A stretch of 64,000 bases of DNA from Stomorhina lunata (taxonomy: Eukaryota > Arthropoda > Insecta > Diptera > Rhiniidae). Positions 48,621 to 59,086 of the stretch are shown here, piece by piece. Position 1 is the first letter of the stretch, and every line of letters starts with the position of its first letter. The notes beneath the pieces were generated by a model. That model was not told the origin of the DNA and did not search any database. It saw only the letters and a list, made by a program, of their open reading frames with translations. The stretch lies in the NCBI GenBank assembly GCA_933228675.1, contig OW121742.1, positions 106,098,940-106,162,939 of the forward strand. Direction: 5' to 3'. The translations under genes and the position numbers were made by a program.

Positions 48621-49554
48621 TTCATTTTTGCGTTTTTTATTTGACAAATATTTTTGACAAAAAAAAAAATTTTAATCAGAATAACAATTATTTCTGTTTA
48701 AAATAAATAAAAATCAGATCTTGACAAATATTTTTGCCAAAATTTGACAAATATATTTGACAAAAAAAAAAATAAAAATCGTAAAATAAAAATTATTTTT
48801 GAGAAAAATAATAAAAATCAAAAATTTAAAAAGCATGTCATTTTCTGAAAATATAGTGGAAAACATGCAAAATGATGTTTTCAAATTAGTTCTGCGATAT
48901 TTCCATATGATTGCTTTTTTTCTTTGAAAATTCAAGAATAATTATTATTTTCGGTCCCTGGTTTATTTTATAAACAAATAATTTATTGACATTTTATTGT
49001 TGAGTTTCTTTTTCTTGTGGGGAATTAAAAATCATTCAAACCAGTGTTGCATTTCTAGTGCAAATTCAAAAATAAAAATTTAAAAATCAACAATACCAAG
49101 CAACTCTGCTTTAGTATGTGGTGGATATTTTAGTATGCACTAATACCACTTAAACATAATTTTACCAATACAGTAATACTTATTACAATATGGCGCCTCT
49201 AAAATGTACCATGACGTCTCTTAAATGTACTTGACAGTTGCGTCCTCAGTCTATGTTGTTAGTACGCGCGTGAAGAAATCACACTTTTTTATCACACTTT
49301 TTTAATGTTATTGTGAATGGTTGCAAAAAGGGAAAAATGAAAAAAAAGTACTATTTTACCAATTTTTGCAACCGAAAATCGTATAGGGGATCACAAAAAA
49401 CTGTGTACTTACTTTTTTAAGAATATGATACTGAAAATGAAGAACATTTATTTAATATATAAATAGATGAAACCCGTCAGAAAAATAATTTTTTGTAATA
49501 AAATTTCGTCTTAACATAATTATACAGTTGTTACTGTTTTTAAATTAGCTTTAA
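48621..49554. other. AT-rich spacer
   Basis: Poly-A/T-rich sequence with several 'ttgacaaatatttttgac' copies (48650-48770). No gene recognised. Confidence 0.4.
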
Positions 49555-50930
49555 GTGGGTATAGAATACAAAAGTTAATGTATATAGTTTGCTGATCCCT
49601 TGATTCAGAATAGCTAGCGGTGCGAAAAATTTAATGATGCAATTATGTGGACAATTATTGTCTAAATCCGACTATGCGGTTGTCACTTTCGAGAAATTAG
49701 CCGATTTCAGGGTATCCCCTATTATATATTATACTATATAAAAAGTATGATGATCCGTAAAATCTGAACCGATCCCGGTGCGAAAAATTTGATAATGGTT
49801 TTATATGGACATTAGCTGTCTAAATCCGACTAGCCGGTTGTCACTTTCGAGAAATTAGCCGATTTCAGGGTATCCCCTATTATATATTATACTATATAAA
49901 AAGTATGATGATCCGTAAAATCTGAACCGATCCCGGTGCGAAAAATTTGATAATGGTTTTATATGGACATTAGCTGTCTAAATCCGACTAGCCGGTTGTC
50001 ACTTTCGAGAAATTAGCCGATTTCAGGGTATCCCCTATTATATATTATACTATATAAAAAGTATGATGATCCGTAAAATCTGAACCGATCCCGGTGCGAA
50101 AAATTTGATAATGGTTTTATATGGACATTAACTGTCTAAATCCGACTAGCCGGTTGTCACTTTCGAGAAATTAGCCGATTTCAGGGTATCCCCTATTATA
50201 TATTATACTATATAAAAAGTATGATGATCCGTAAAATCTGAACCGATCCCGGTGCGAAAAATTTGATAATGGTTTTATATGGACATTAACTGTCTAAATC
50301 CGACTAGCCGGTTGTCACTTTCGAGAAATTAGCCGATTTCAGGGTATCCCCTATTATATATTATACTATATAAAAAGTATGATGATCCGTAAAATCTGAA
50401 CCGATCCCGGTGCGAAAAATTTGATAATGGTTTTATATGGACATTAGCTGTCTAAATCCGACTAGCCGGTTGTCACTTTCGAGAAATTAGCCGATTTCAG
50501 GGTATCCCCTATTATATATTATACTATATAAAAAGTATGATGATCCGTAAAATCTGAACCGATCCCGGTGCGAAAAATTTGATAATGGTTTTATATGGAC
50601 ATTAACTGTCTAAATCCGACTAGCCGGTTGTCACTTTCGAAAAATTAGCCGATTTTAGGGTATCCCCTATTATATATTATATTGGTATACTACTATATAA
50701 AAATTATGATGATCCGATTTCAGGGTAATCCCCACAGTATATAATATATAACATTAGTATATTACCGTATATATAGTTTATTGATTTCTGAAACCGGAAC
50801 AGTTTGTAATGCCATAGATTAAATTAAGATGTTTCGTATACAAATATTGTGTCAATTCGACTAAGTAGTCGTCATTTAAAAAAACTGATTTCAATGTATC
50901 CCTTATTATATGTAATATAAGTATAGGTTT
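49555..50930 (+). repeat. Tandem array, 158-bp unit, highly homogeneous
   Basis: The anchor 'ggtgcgaaaaattt' occurs at 49619, 49777, 49935, 50093, 50251, 50409 and 50567, an exact period of 158 bases. The units share 'ccggttgtcactttcgag', 'ttagccgatttcagggtatc' and 'ctattatatattatactata'. The middle copies are identical apart from 'attagctg'/'attaactg' and rare changes; the first copy and those after 50690 are diverged. This indicates very recent amplification or homogenisation. No coding capacity. Confidence 0.95.
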
Positions 50931-51689
50931 CTTTACTTTCTGGTTGAGTTCCTGCAAATAGGAATATATTTTTCTCTTCCAAACAGCAAAACTTACACGA
51001 AGTAGGGAAACACAAAATAGCAAAATAAATGTCCACAATTGATTTATTGTTTTCAAAACCTCAACATTTTAGTTTTTCTATATTTTTTAATTTTAATAAC
51101 AATTTTTCAAATTTTTTTTTTTTTTGTTTTTAATCGTTAAATATTTTTTTGACAATTTTAAAATGTTTACCAGAAAAAATTGTTCTGGCAAAACATGTAA
51201 GTTATTGTTAAGAGAAAATTTTTCAAAAATTGGTTCTCAATTACATTTTTGTCAGTACAGGAACACTTAATTGTAATATCTGATTAAAACTTGTACAATA
51301 TTGTACATTATATATATTGTTTAGACATGTAAACTTCTTTTAAACAAATGTATTTGTTGCTTATATGTTAACATCAAAAATCTAACTCCTCTAAAAGTCC
51401 AAAAACTATAAATATACCAAAATATCTGTTTATACCATAAAATAAAAAGCTGTAATATAACAAAAATAAAAAGTGTTTTTTTTAATTAAGTGATTAACTT
51501 CCTTTTTCTGTAAGTGTAGTACCTAAAGAAAATTTTCAAGATCTGGTATCTCCACTAAACAGATGACAAGAACACAGAGTTGCTTTAGGACAAAACACAG
51601 AGTTGCATTAAATAATTCATATTGTTACAATATACGAATTGTTTTACACTATTTGAAGTGAACCTTCGTAGAAATAAAAGAAGTTATCC
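50931..51689. other. AT-rich spacer
   Basis: No gene or further repeat recognised. The small minus-strand frame at 51056-50778 overlaps the decayed end of the 158-bp array and is not called. Confidence 0.4.
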
Positions 51690-53330
51690 TATAAAAAAAA
51701 ATTTCTATAGAAATATTTTTTATCGAAAATTTTACTATTGAAATATTTTTTATCAAAAATTTTTTTGAAGAAAAACATTTTAATCGACAATTTTTCTATT
51801 AAAAAAATTTTTTAATAGAAAAGCTTTTATTGAAAATTTTTGTAAAGAAAAATATTTTTAAAATATTTCTATAGAAAAAAAAATTGTATAGAAAAATATT
51901 CGATAAAAAATTTTTTCTTCAGAAAAATGAAAAAAAAAAATTAGAAAAATGTTAAAAAACAAAATTTTCTATAAAAAAATTTTCAATAAAACAATTTTTC
52001 TATAGAAAAATTTTCAATAAAAAAATTTTTCTATAGAAAAATTTTTTTATTGGAAATTTTTTCTATAGAAAAATTTTTTTATTGAAAATTTTTCTATAGA
52101 AAAATTTTTTTATTGAAAATTTTTCTATAGAAAAATTTTTTTATTGAAAATTTTTCTATAGAAAAATTTTTTTATTGAAAATTTTTCTATAGAAAAAGTT
52201 TTTTTTTGGAAATTTTTCTATAGAAAAATTTTTTTATTGAAAATTTTTCTATAGAAAAATTTTTTTATTGAAAATTTTTCTATAGAAAAAGTTTTTTTTG
52301 GAAATTTTTCTATAGAAAAATTTTTTTATTGAAAATTTTTCTATAGAAAAATTTTTTTATTGAAAATTTTTCTATAGAAAAAGTTTTTTTTTGGAAATTT
52401 TTCTATAGAAAAATTTTTTTATTGAAAATTTTTCTATAGAAAAATTTTTTTATTGAAAATTTTTCTATAGAAAAAGTTTTTTTTGGAAATTTTTCTATAG
52501 AAAAATTTTTTTATTGAAAATTTTTCTATAGAAAAATTTTTTTATTGAAAATTTTTCTATAGAAAAATTTTTTTATTGAAAATTTTTCTATAGAAAAATT
52601 TTTTTATTGAAAATTTTTCTATAGAAAAATTTTTTTATTGAAAATTTTTCTATAGAAAAATTTTTTTATTGAAAATTTTTCTATAGAAAAATTTTTTTAT
52701 TGAAAATTTTTCTATAGAAAAATTTTTTTATTGAAAATATTTTTCTATAGAAAATTTTATTGAAAATTTTTCTATAGAAAAGGTTTTTTTTTGGAAATTT
52801 TTCTATAGAAAAATTTTTTTATTGAAAATTTTTCTATAGAAAAATTTTTTTATTGAAAATTTTTCTATAGAAAAATTTTTTTATTGAAAATTTTTCTATA
52901 GAAAAATTTTTTTATTGAAAATTTTTCTATAGAAAAATTTTTTTATTGAAAATTTTTCTATAGAAAAATTTTTTTATTGAAAATTTTTCTATAGAAAAAG
53001 TTTTTTTTTGGAAATTTTTCTATAGAAAAATTTTTTTATTGAAAATTTTTCTATAGAAAAATTTTTTTATTGAAAATTTTTCTATAGAAAAATTTTTTTA
53101 TTGAAAATTTTTCTATAGAAAAATTTTTTTTCTATAGAAAAATTTCCAAAAAAACGTTTTCTTTGGAAAAATTTTCAATAAAAAAATTTTTTTATAGAAA
53201 AATTTTCAATAAAAAAATTTTCTATAGAAAAATTTTCAATAAAAAAATTTTTCTTTACAAAAATTTTCAATAAAAAAATTTTTCTATAGAAAAATTTTCA
53301 ATAAAAATTTTTTTCTATACAAAAGAAGAC
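51690..53330 (+). repeat. AT-rich minisatellite, 31-bp unit
   Basis: More than 40 copies of a 31-bp unit, 'attgaaaatttttctataga' plus 'aaaattttttt', nearly perfect from 52020 to 53120. A variant with 'gttttttttggaaa' recurs at 52195, 52290, 52380, 52477, 52773 and 53000, giving local higher-order patterns. From about 53130 the units appear in the complementary sense ('ttttcaataaaaaaattttt'), and units before 52010 are partly complementary too, so the array has inverted flanks. Confidence 0.95.
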
Positions 53331-53393
53331 ATTCTATACAAAAGAAGACATTAATGTCAATAAATAAATTTAATTTAATTATTCCAAAAGAAT

Positions 53394-53399
53394 TTTATT
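53394..53399 (-). promoter_or_regulatory. Candidate polyadenylation signal of the RG-repeat gene
   Basis: AATAAA on the minus strand about 40 bases after the stop codon at 53440. Another AATAAA-like sequence lies closer to the stop at about 53430. Confidence 0.45.
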
Positions 53400-53439
53400 T
53401 TTTTTAAAATTATTATTTGAATCATAAAAAAATTTTATT

Positions 53440-54410
53440 TTATTTTTCTTCGGGTGGGGTTTTGTCTGCGTCTTGGGAAGTGGTTTGCTTATCTGGTGCA
53501 TCTTGCGGAGGGGCTGGTGCATCTTGCAGAGGGGCTGGTGCGTCTTGCAGAGGGGCTGGTGCGTCTTGGGGAGAGGTTTGCTGGGGTTCAACAGCTGGAC
53601 CATACATCGAATAATACCACTGGGCGTATCTATGTGGTGGTGGGGGGTGGTCGCCAAACCCAGTGGGTACGGTCCAGTTATTCTGAAAAATAAGATTCGG
53701 AAATTTAACAAACATATAAATATAGTTACGCCTTTTTGTATTTCGCGTTACGATATGTGTATTTACACATATCGTCACCTAAAATGCAAAAGGGCGTAAC
53801 AACAAAAGATGAATATGAAAATCGCAGACTAGAAATTTAAAAAATGAGAAATGAAAAATTAACCGACATTGAAAACGCACGTTCTGTACCTCGTTTCTGT
53901 ATTTCTCGCATCGAGTAATTTCTCACATCGAACAGTGAAAATATGCGAAAAGCAGTGTAAGTTGAAACTATTAGTTGGCAACACATATTACTTTTTTTAA
54001 CAATTTCACTGTTCGATGTGAGAAATTACTCGATGCGAGAAATACAGAAACTAGGCACTGGTCTCAGCTTACTGCTTTTTATAAATATGTACCATTCATC
54101 TACCCAAATTATGTAAAAAATGTACTTTTTCACGTGTTGTTACGGCCTTTTGCATTTTAGGTGACGATATATATATATATGTATTTATATACGTAACTAC
54201 ACTTCATATATATTCCCAAAAACCTACCTGTTGTCCTCTTTGACCACGTCCTCGACCACGACCACGTCCTCGACCACGTCCTCGACCACTTCCTCGACCA
54301 CGTCCTCGGCCACGTCCACCTCCACGTTCACTGCCACCGTCACTTCTCCCACCAGAAGCAGGAATTTGTCCTATGAGCCGCAGCAACAAAGTTTTGGTTA
54401 TTTCATCCAT
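53440..54410 (-). CDS. Small Arg-Gly-repeat protein (unrecognised)
   Basis: Two exons, 54410-54228 and 53682-53440, joined in phase 0 by a 545-base intron (GTAGGT donor, TTTTTCAG acceptor); 141 residues. The start ATG at 54410 opens 'MDEITKTLLLRLIGQIPA'. Residues about 20-60 are an uninterrupted glycine and arginine region (GRGRG repeats, one Ser), like the RG/RGG boxes that bind RNA and are methylated on arginine in many nuclear and nucleolar proteins. The second exon reads 'NNWTVPTGFGDHPPPPHRY', 'AQWYYSMYGPAVEPQ', then four near-perfect repeats of about seven residues (QDAPAPL/P) and an acidic end 'DADKTPPEEK'. No other domain is seen and I do not recognise the family. RNA binding is inference from composition. 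The intron carries a MITE. Confidence 0.65.
53725..53800. repeat. Palindromic hairpin in the RG-gene intron
   Basis: Bases 53725-53800 form a near-complete hairpin about 76 bases long. The ends are 'gttacgcc' and 'gggcgtaac', the centre 'atatgtgtatttacacatat'. It overlaps the left end of the MITE described at 53769-54170. Confidence 0.75.
53769..54170. mobile_element. MITE-like element in the RG-gene intron
   Basis: The left end 'atatcgtcacctaaaatgc' continuing 'aaaagggcgtaacaaca' is repeated inverted at the right end (54136-54170), about 35 bases with one difference. Inside, a second inverted pair of about 48 bases (53893-53940 and 54004-54051) carries 'tctgtatttctcgcatcgag'. No coding sequence. 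A nested palindrome of this size should form a strong hairpin in the intron transcript. Confidence 0.75.
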
Positions 54411-54859
54411 CACTTATAAGTTATAACCGTTGAATGATCTTATTTTTTCATTTTCATTCGTTCGTATTTTATTTCTTTTCGTTCCTGAAGCTTACCATAT
54501 TGTTTTATAAAAAATACACTGAAAGAAATGTCTTTTATTATTATTTATTTATATTCTTATTTGAATACTTTATTGTTAAACTTAAAATAAAGTATGGCAA
54601 GTTGAACACAAGTGGAACAAGTGAAATAGAAATAGCGGTACTTTTTTTTATAAAAATAAGAAAAGTAAAAAGTGAAGAAAACGAAAAAACATTGAAGTTA
54701 GTTTTTTAGTGCTAATTTTTTTAATAATTATTTTAAAAATTGAAAATAAAATAAATTTTGCATAAATAAGCTTTACATAAATTCCAGCAAGTATATAAAT
54801 TCATTTCACAATATTTCTTATATATTCTTATATAATAAATATTGTGAAATATTGTGCTA
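54411..54859. other. Upstream flank of the RG-repeat gene
   Basis: AT-rich with no recognised gene. Bases 54812-54850 ('cacaatatttcttatatatt' and its complement) form a short hairpin. Confidence 0.4.
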
Positions 54860-54925
54860 GTTGAAACAAGTAAGAGTGGTAAATTCGGCTATGCCGAATC
54901 TTGGATACCCTTCACCAATGGTGTT
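54860..54925 (+). repeat. Dispersed hairpin motif
   Basis: 'caagtaagagtggtaaattc' leads to the perfect stem TTCGGC-tat-GCCGAA and then 'tcttggatacccttcacc'. The arrangement (aagtaag, G/C-rich hairpin, ATACCCTTCACC) repeats that at 3303, 9745 and 17305 with different stem sequence. Confidence 0.7.
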
Positions 54926-55364
54926 CCAAAAGTAAAGTACATATTTTATAGTTTCTGATTACTGAACTTTATTTGCCTCAAACATTGGCGCCATAATATT
55001 TCGGATTGGAATTATTCGTGTAAAAAGAAAAAAAATGAAGGTATGCGCTTCATAATTCGACAAAATTACCCAGTCTTAGGTATGTCTTAAGTTAATGAGA
55101 CCTAAATTTATTACATTTGGTAGGTTTTGTTTCTTCAATATGTAGACAACGTATATCCAATACCCCCCATAAACCAATTTGTCGTATCTATAGTAGACAT
55201 TTAAATAAAAAAAACTTCTATAAACCAAACTTTTATTTTTTTATGCACAACTCTCTATTAACCAAAAAATATTTAACCAAAATTTTAAAATTTGGCTCAA
55301 TACCCTCTATATATTGAATATAAGCCATCGATGTGTACTTAAAAGGACCAATTTCGTTGATTTA

Positions 55365-57780
55365 TCTATATATATAAAACTCTAACGTGACTGACTGACT
55401 GACTGACTCATCATCGCACAGCCCAAACGGCTAAAGCTAGAGAGCTGAAATTTTGACAGCGGGTACCCTTTTCAAAGTATAGATCCACTAAGACGGGATT
55501 TTTGGAAATTCGGCCTCTAAGGGGGTAAAAAGGGGTAAAAAAGGGAAAAAATAGTAATGCTGTATCTCGGGAAGTAAACGTCATAGGCCCAAAATTGAAA
55601 CTTCGTTGGCATCAGCTACAAAAATAAGTAGACACGTATTTGGTACTTTTTAGCAGATGGGACAAATAGGGGGTAAAAAGGGTAAAAATAAAATGTTGGT
55701 ACTTTTTTAAACCCATGTGTATCTTTTGAACTAATCAAGATAATAACAAAATTCAAAACGGAGACGGTAAACAAGAAAAAAATATTAGACACGTATTTGG
55801 TACTTTTTTGATTCAGGGTTCAAAAAGGGGTAAAAGCGGGGAAAAAAAATTTAGGGTAGGTCCATTTTTCTTTTTCTTTGTATTTCACTTGAACCAATAA
55901 AGCTAGAAATAAAATTTATAGGGAGATCGGTTGCCAAGTACAAAATATCAAATACGTGTTTGGTACTTTTTTCAATTAAGAGGGTAAAAAAGGGAAAAAT
56001 CGGTAACATTATATCTCCTTAACCAAAAGCGATAGAACCGAAGATTAAATTGGTTTGAGATTCGCACTAAAAATTAAGGGACACGTGTTCGGTACTTTTT
56101 TGAAAATCGGCCGCCTAGCGGGCAAAACAGGGTAGAAAAGGGAGAAATTAGTAACATCATATCTCCAGAACCAACATAGATAGAAACAATGTTGAGATTG
56201 GATTTGAATCGGCTAGGAAAATAAGGGGACACGTGTTTGGTACTTTTTTGAAAAAGGCACTAATAAGGATAAAAAAGGGTAAAAACTATATTTTGGTACT
56301 TTTTTAACCCATATGTATCTTTTGAACTAATAAACATAAAAACATAATTTATATCGCAACCGATAGATATTAAAAAACAATTAAATACGTATTTGGTACT
56401 TTTGCGATTAATGGGGTACAAAAGGGCAAAAAAAGGGAAAATATTCAAGGGTAGGTTTTTTGGTTTTTAGCTATGGATATCTTTTAGGCTAATGAAGCCA
56501 GAAGTATAATTTATTGACTGGTCGATTGACATTGAAAAAAATAAACTACGTGTTTGGTACTTTTTTTAATTTTGGGGGTAAAAAACTGTAAAGTATATCT
56601 TCTAAACCAAAAGCGATAGAAACAAAAACTAAATTGGTCTGAGATTGGCACTTAAAATTAAGTGACACGTGTTCGGTACTTTATTGAAATTCAACCTCTT
56701 AGAAGGTACAACAGGGTAGAAAAGGGAGAAATTAGTAACATAATATCTCCGAAACCAACATAGATAGAAACAAAGTTGAAATTGGATTTGCATCGGATAA
56801 AAAAATAAATGGACACGTGCTTGGTTCTTTTTTGAAAATGGCACTAATAAGGATAAAAAAGGGTAAAAGCTATATTTGGTACTTTTGATCTAATAAACAT
56901 AGAAACATATTTTATATCGCAACCGATAGATATTAAAAAATAATTAAATACGTATTTAGTACTTTTGCGATTAATGGGGTACAAAAGGGTAAAAAAAGGG
57001 AAAATATTCAAGGGTAGGTTTTTTGGTTTTTAGCTATGGATATCTTTTAGGCTAATGAAGCCAGAAGTATAATTTTTTGAATGGTCGATTGACATTGAAA
57101 AAAATAAAGTACGGGTTTGGTACTTTTTTTTTATTTTGGGGGTAAAAATCTGTCAAGTATATCTTCTAAACCAAAAGTGATAGAAACAAAAACTAAATTG
57201 GTCTGAGATCGGCACTTTAAATTAAGGGACATGTATTCGGTACTTTTTTTTAATTCGGTCGTTTTGGCGTTAAAAAAAGACAAAAAATGAAAATATTAGT
57301 AACATCATATCTAAGAAATTAAGAGCGATAGGAACAACGTTGAAATTTGCTTCGGATCGGCTGGAAAAACAGGAGAAACGTATTTGATACTTTTTTGAAT
57401 ATGGTACTGATAAGGGTAAAAAAGGTAAAAACTATATTTTGGTACTTTTTTTGAAACCATACGTATTTTTTGAAACAATAAACATAGTTAACGTCACAAT
57501 CGATAAGTAATAAAGAATTATTAGACACGTATTTGGTACTTTTATGATAAATTAGGTAAAAAAAGATTAAAATAGGAAAATATTCAAGGGTATGAATTTC
57601 ATTTTAGCTAATGAAGCCAGAAGTTTAATTTACAGACGGGTCTATCGCCATTGATTCCTTTTTTAATTTTTGGAGTAAAAAGGGGGGAAAAAACGGTAAC
57701 ATAATATCTTCTAAATCAAAAGTGATAAAAACAAAAATTAAATTGGTCTATGATCAGCATTAAAAATTAAAGGACACGGG
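55365..57780 (+). repeat. Diverged tandem array with four-monomer higher-order period
   Basis: The array starts with (GACT)n at 55388-55405 and a conserved-looking block 'catcatcgcacagcccaaac' / 'gagagctgaaattttgacag'. Then about 15 monomers of roughly 120-165 bp follow, each with 'acacgt(g/a)tt(t/c)ggtactttttt', a 'ggggtaaaaaagggaaaaa' run and 'atatct...aaccaa...atagaaaca'. From 56081 monomers recur in a four-step order every 560-585 bp (56081/56665/57229; 56228/56812/57375; 56385/56947; 56548/57108). Much more diverged than the 158-bp array, so older. No genes. Confidence 0.85.
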
Positions 57781-58550
57781 TGCATATGCTCAGGAGAGTT
57801 TTCAAAGAAGAGTAATAATTTGGAAAACCCTTAATAATTAGCAAACCTCTCAACCAATATAAAGGTTTTATATATTCTTGGAAAGCTTATTTAGTTATCC
57901 GAAGCATGCTGTAAAAATATATTTAAAAATATATCCTAAGTAGAAACATTTTTGAGAAATCTGAAGATCCAAAATTTGGCGTCAAGTCGGCATGCTTTCC
58001 CGATATCCGATCTGAATGAAACTTTGTATTTTTATTATTGGTTATCAAATGTAAAAAATTTGATACCCAAATTATGTAATTATTATATGTCATGAATAAA
58101 GGGCCATCACAATGTTCAAAAGTCATGCCACTAACTTAACTGATATTTCGGTATGTTGAAATCAGGTTGGATGAGCTCCTAGACCGACATAAGTTATATG
58201 TATATACATTAGAGTGTCCCAGAAAAAGTGAAAGTCGTTGTATCAAAAGACGTACCCCCCAAATTTGTTACATTTGACCCCAATAATCCAAACAAAAAGT
58301 TTCATTCAGATCAGATATCGGGAAAGCGTGCCGACTTGACGCCAAAGTTTGGACATCCCAGTTATATGGGAATACTGAGGGGTTTCCTTAGATTTCTTCA
58401 AAATTTTTCTACTTAGAATATGTTTTTAAATACATTTTTAACAGCATGCTACAGATAACAAAATGAGATTTCCAACGAGATATAAGACATTAATATCGGT
58501 TGAAAGGTTTCCTAAATATTAAGGGTTTCCCACGATCCTGAACATATGCA
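57781..58550. mobile_element. Large foldback structure, about 770 bp
   Basis: The outer ends are 'tgcatatgctcagga' (57781) and its complement-like 'tcctgaacatatgca' (58550). Arms of about 285-300 bp match inverted through 'gcatgctgtaaaaatatatt' / 'aatacatttttaacagcatgc' and 'gatatccgatctgaatgaaa' / 'cattcagatcagatatcggg'. A loop of about 180 bp separates them. Open frames at 57923-58126 and 58228-58416 are the two arms read in opposite senses and are not genes. Confidence 0.85.
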
Positions 58551-59086
58551 ATAAAAAATTTTTATTTTTAATAAATTTTAAAAAGTTTAACTGGTTTTAC
58601 TTTTTAGAGACCTCAAGTTATTTAATTATCCATTTTTGTTGCAATGGGCTAACGTTAAGTCACTTTTACATAGGACGAAAAAAAATTTTTTTTTTCATAC
58701 CGTTTTCAAAACTGCTTTTTTTGTTTTTTCAAAAGTTTGTTAAACAAATTCGAAAAAAGTAAAAAACAAACTCCAGAGTGTTAGTAAAAACACCCATCAA
58801 ATTAGTACAAAGAAGGAATTAAATCGATATCTCTAACGGCTTAGCCGTACCTGCGACTTAAAGTCAAAGAATTTGGACAAAAACCTAATTTTTCACCGAA
58901 GTTATAAAAAAAGCACGTGAATTGTTATATATTAGCAGTTTTTATAAACAGAACTATAATTATTATTGTCTTGATGGGTAGAAATATATATGTGAACTTT
59001 GGTTGAAATCGGATGTCATTAACCCTATTATTACCAGGGTCAAAAGTAAAATTTTTAAAATATTAAATTTTTTCAAAAAAGGTACT
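58551..59086. other. AT-rich spacer
   Basis: No gene recognised. Bases 59015-59050 ('attaaccctattattaccag') resemble the inner edges of the next foldback structure (59236 and, inverted, 59830), so this may already be part of the same element. Confidence 0.35.

Noticed and set aside
53417..53799. Plus-strand open frames with repeated Gly-Ala-Ser-Cys units
   Set aside because: Shadows of the QDAPAP repeats of the minus-strand RG gene, whose splice sites and second exon fit well.
57923..58416. Two open frames with related peptides (KFHSDxISGKxADLTPxFG)
   Set aside because: They are the two inverted arms of the foldback read in opposite senses, not a gene pair.
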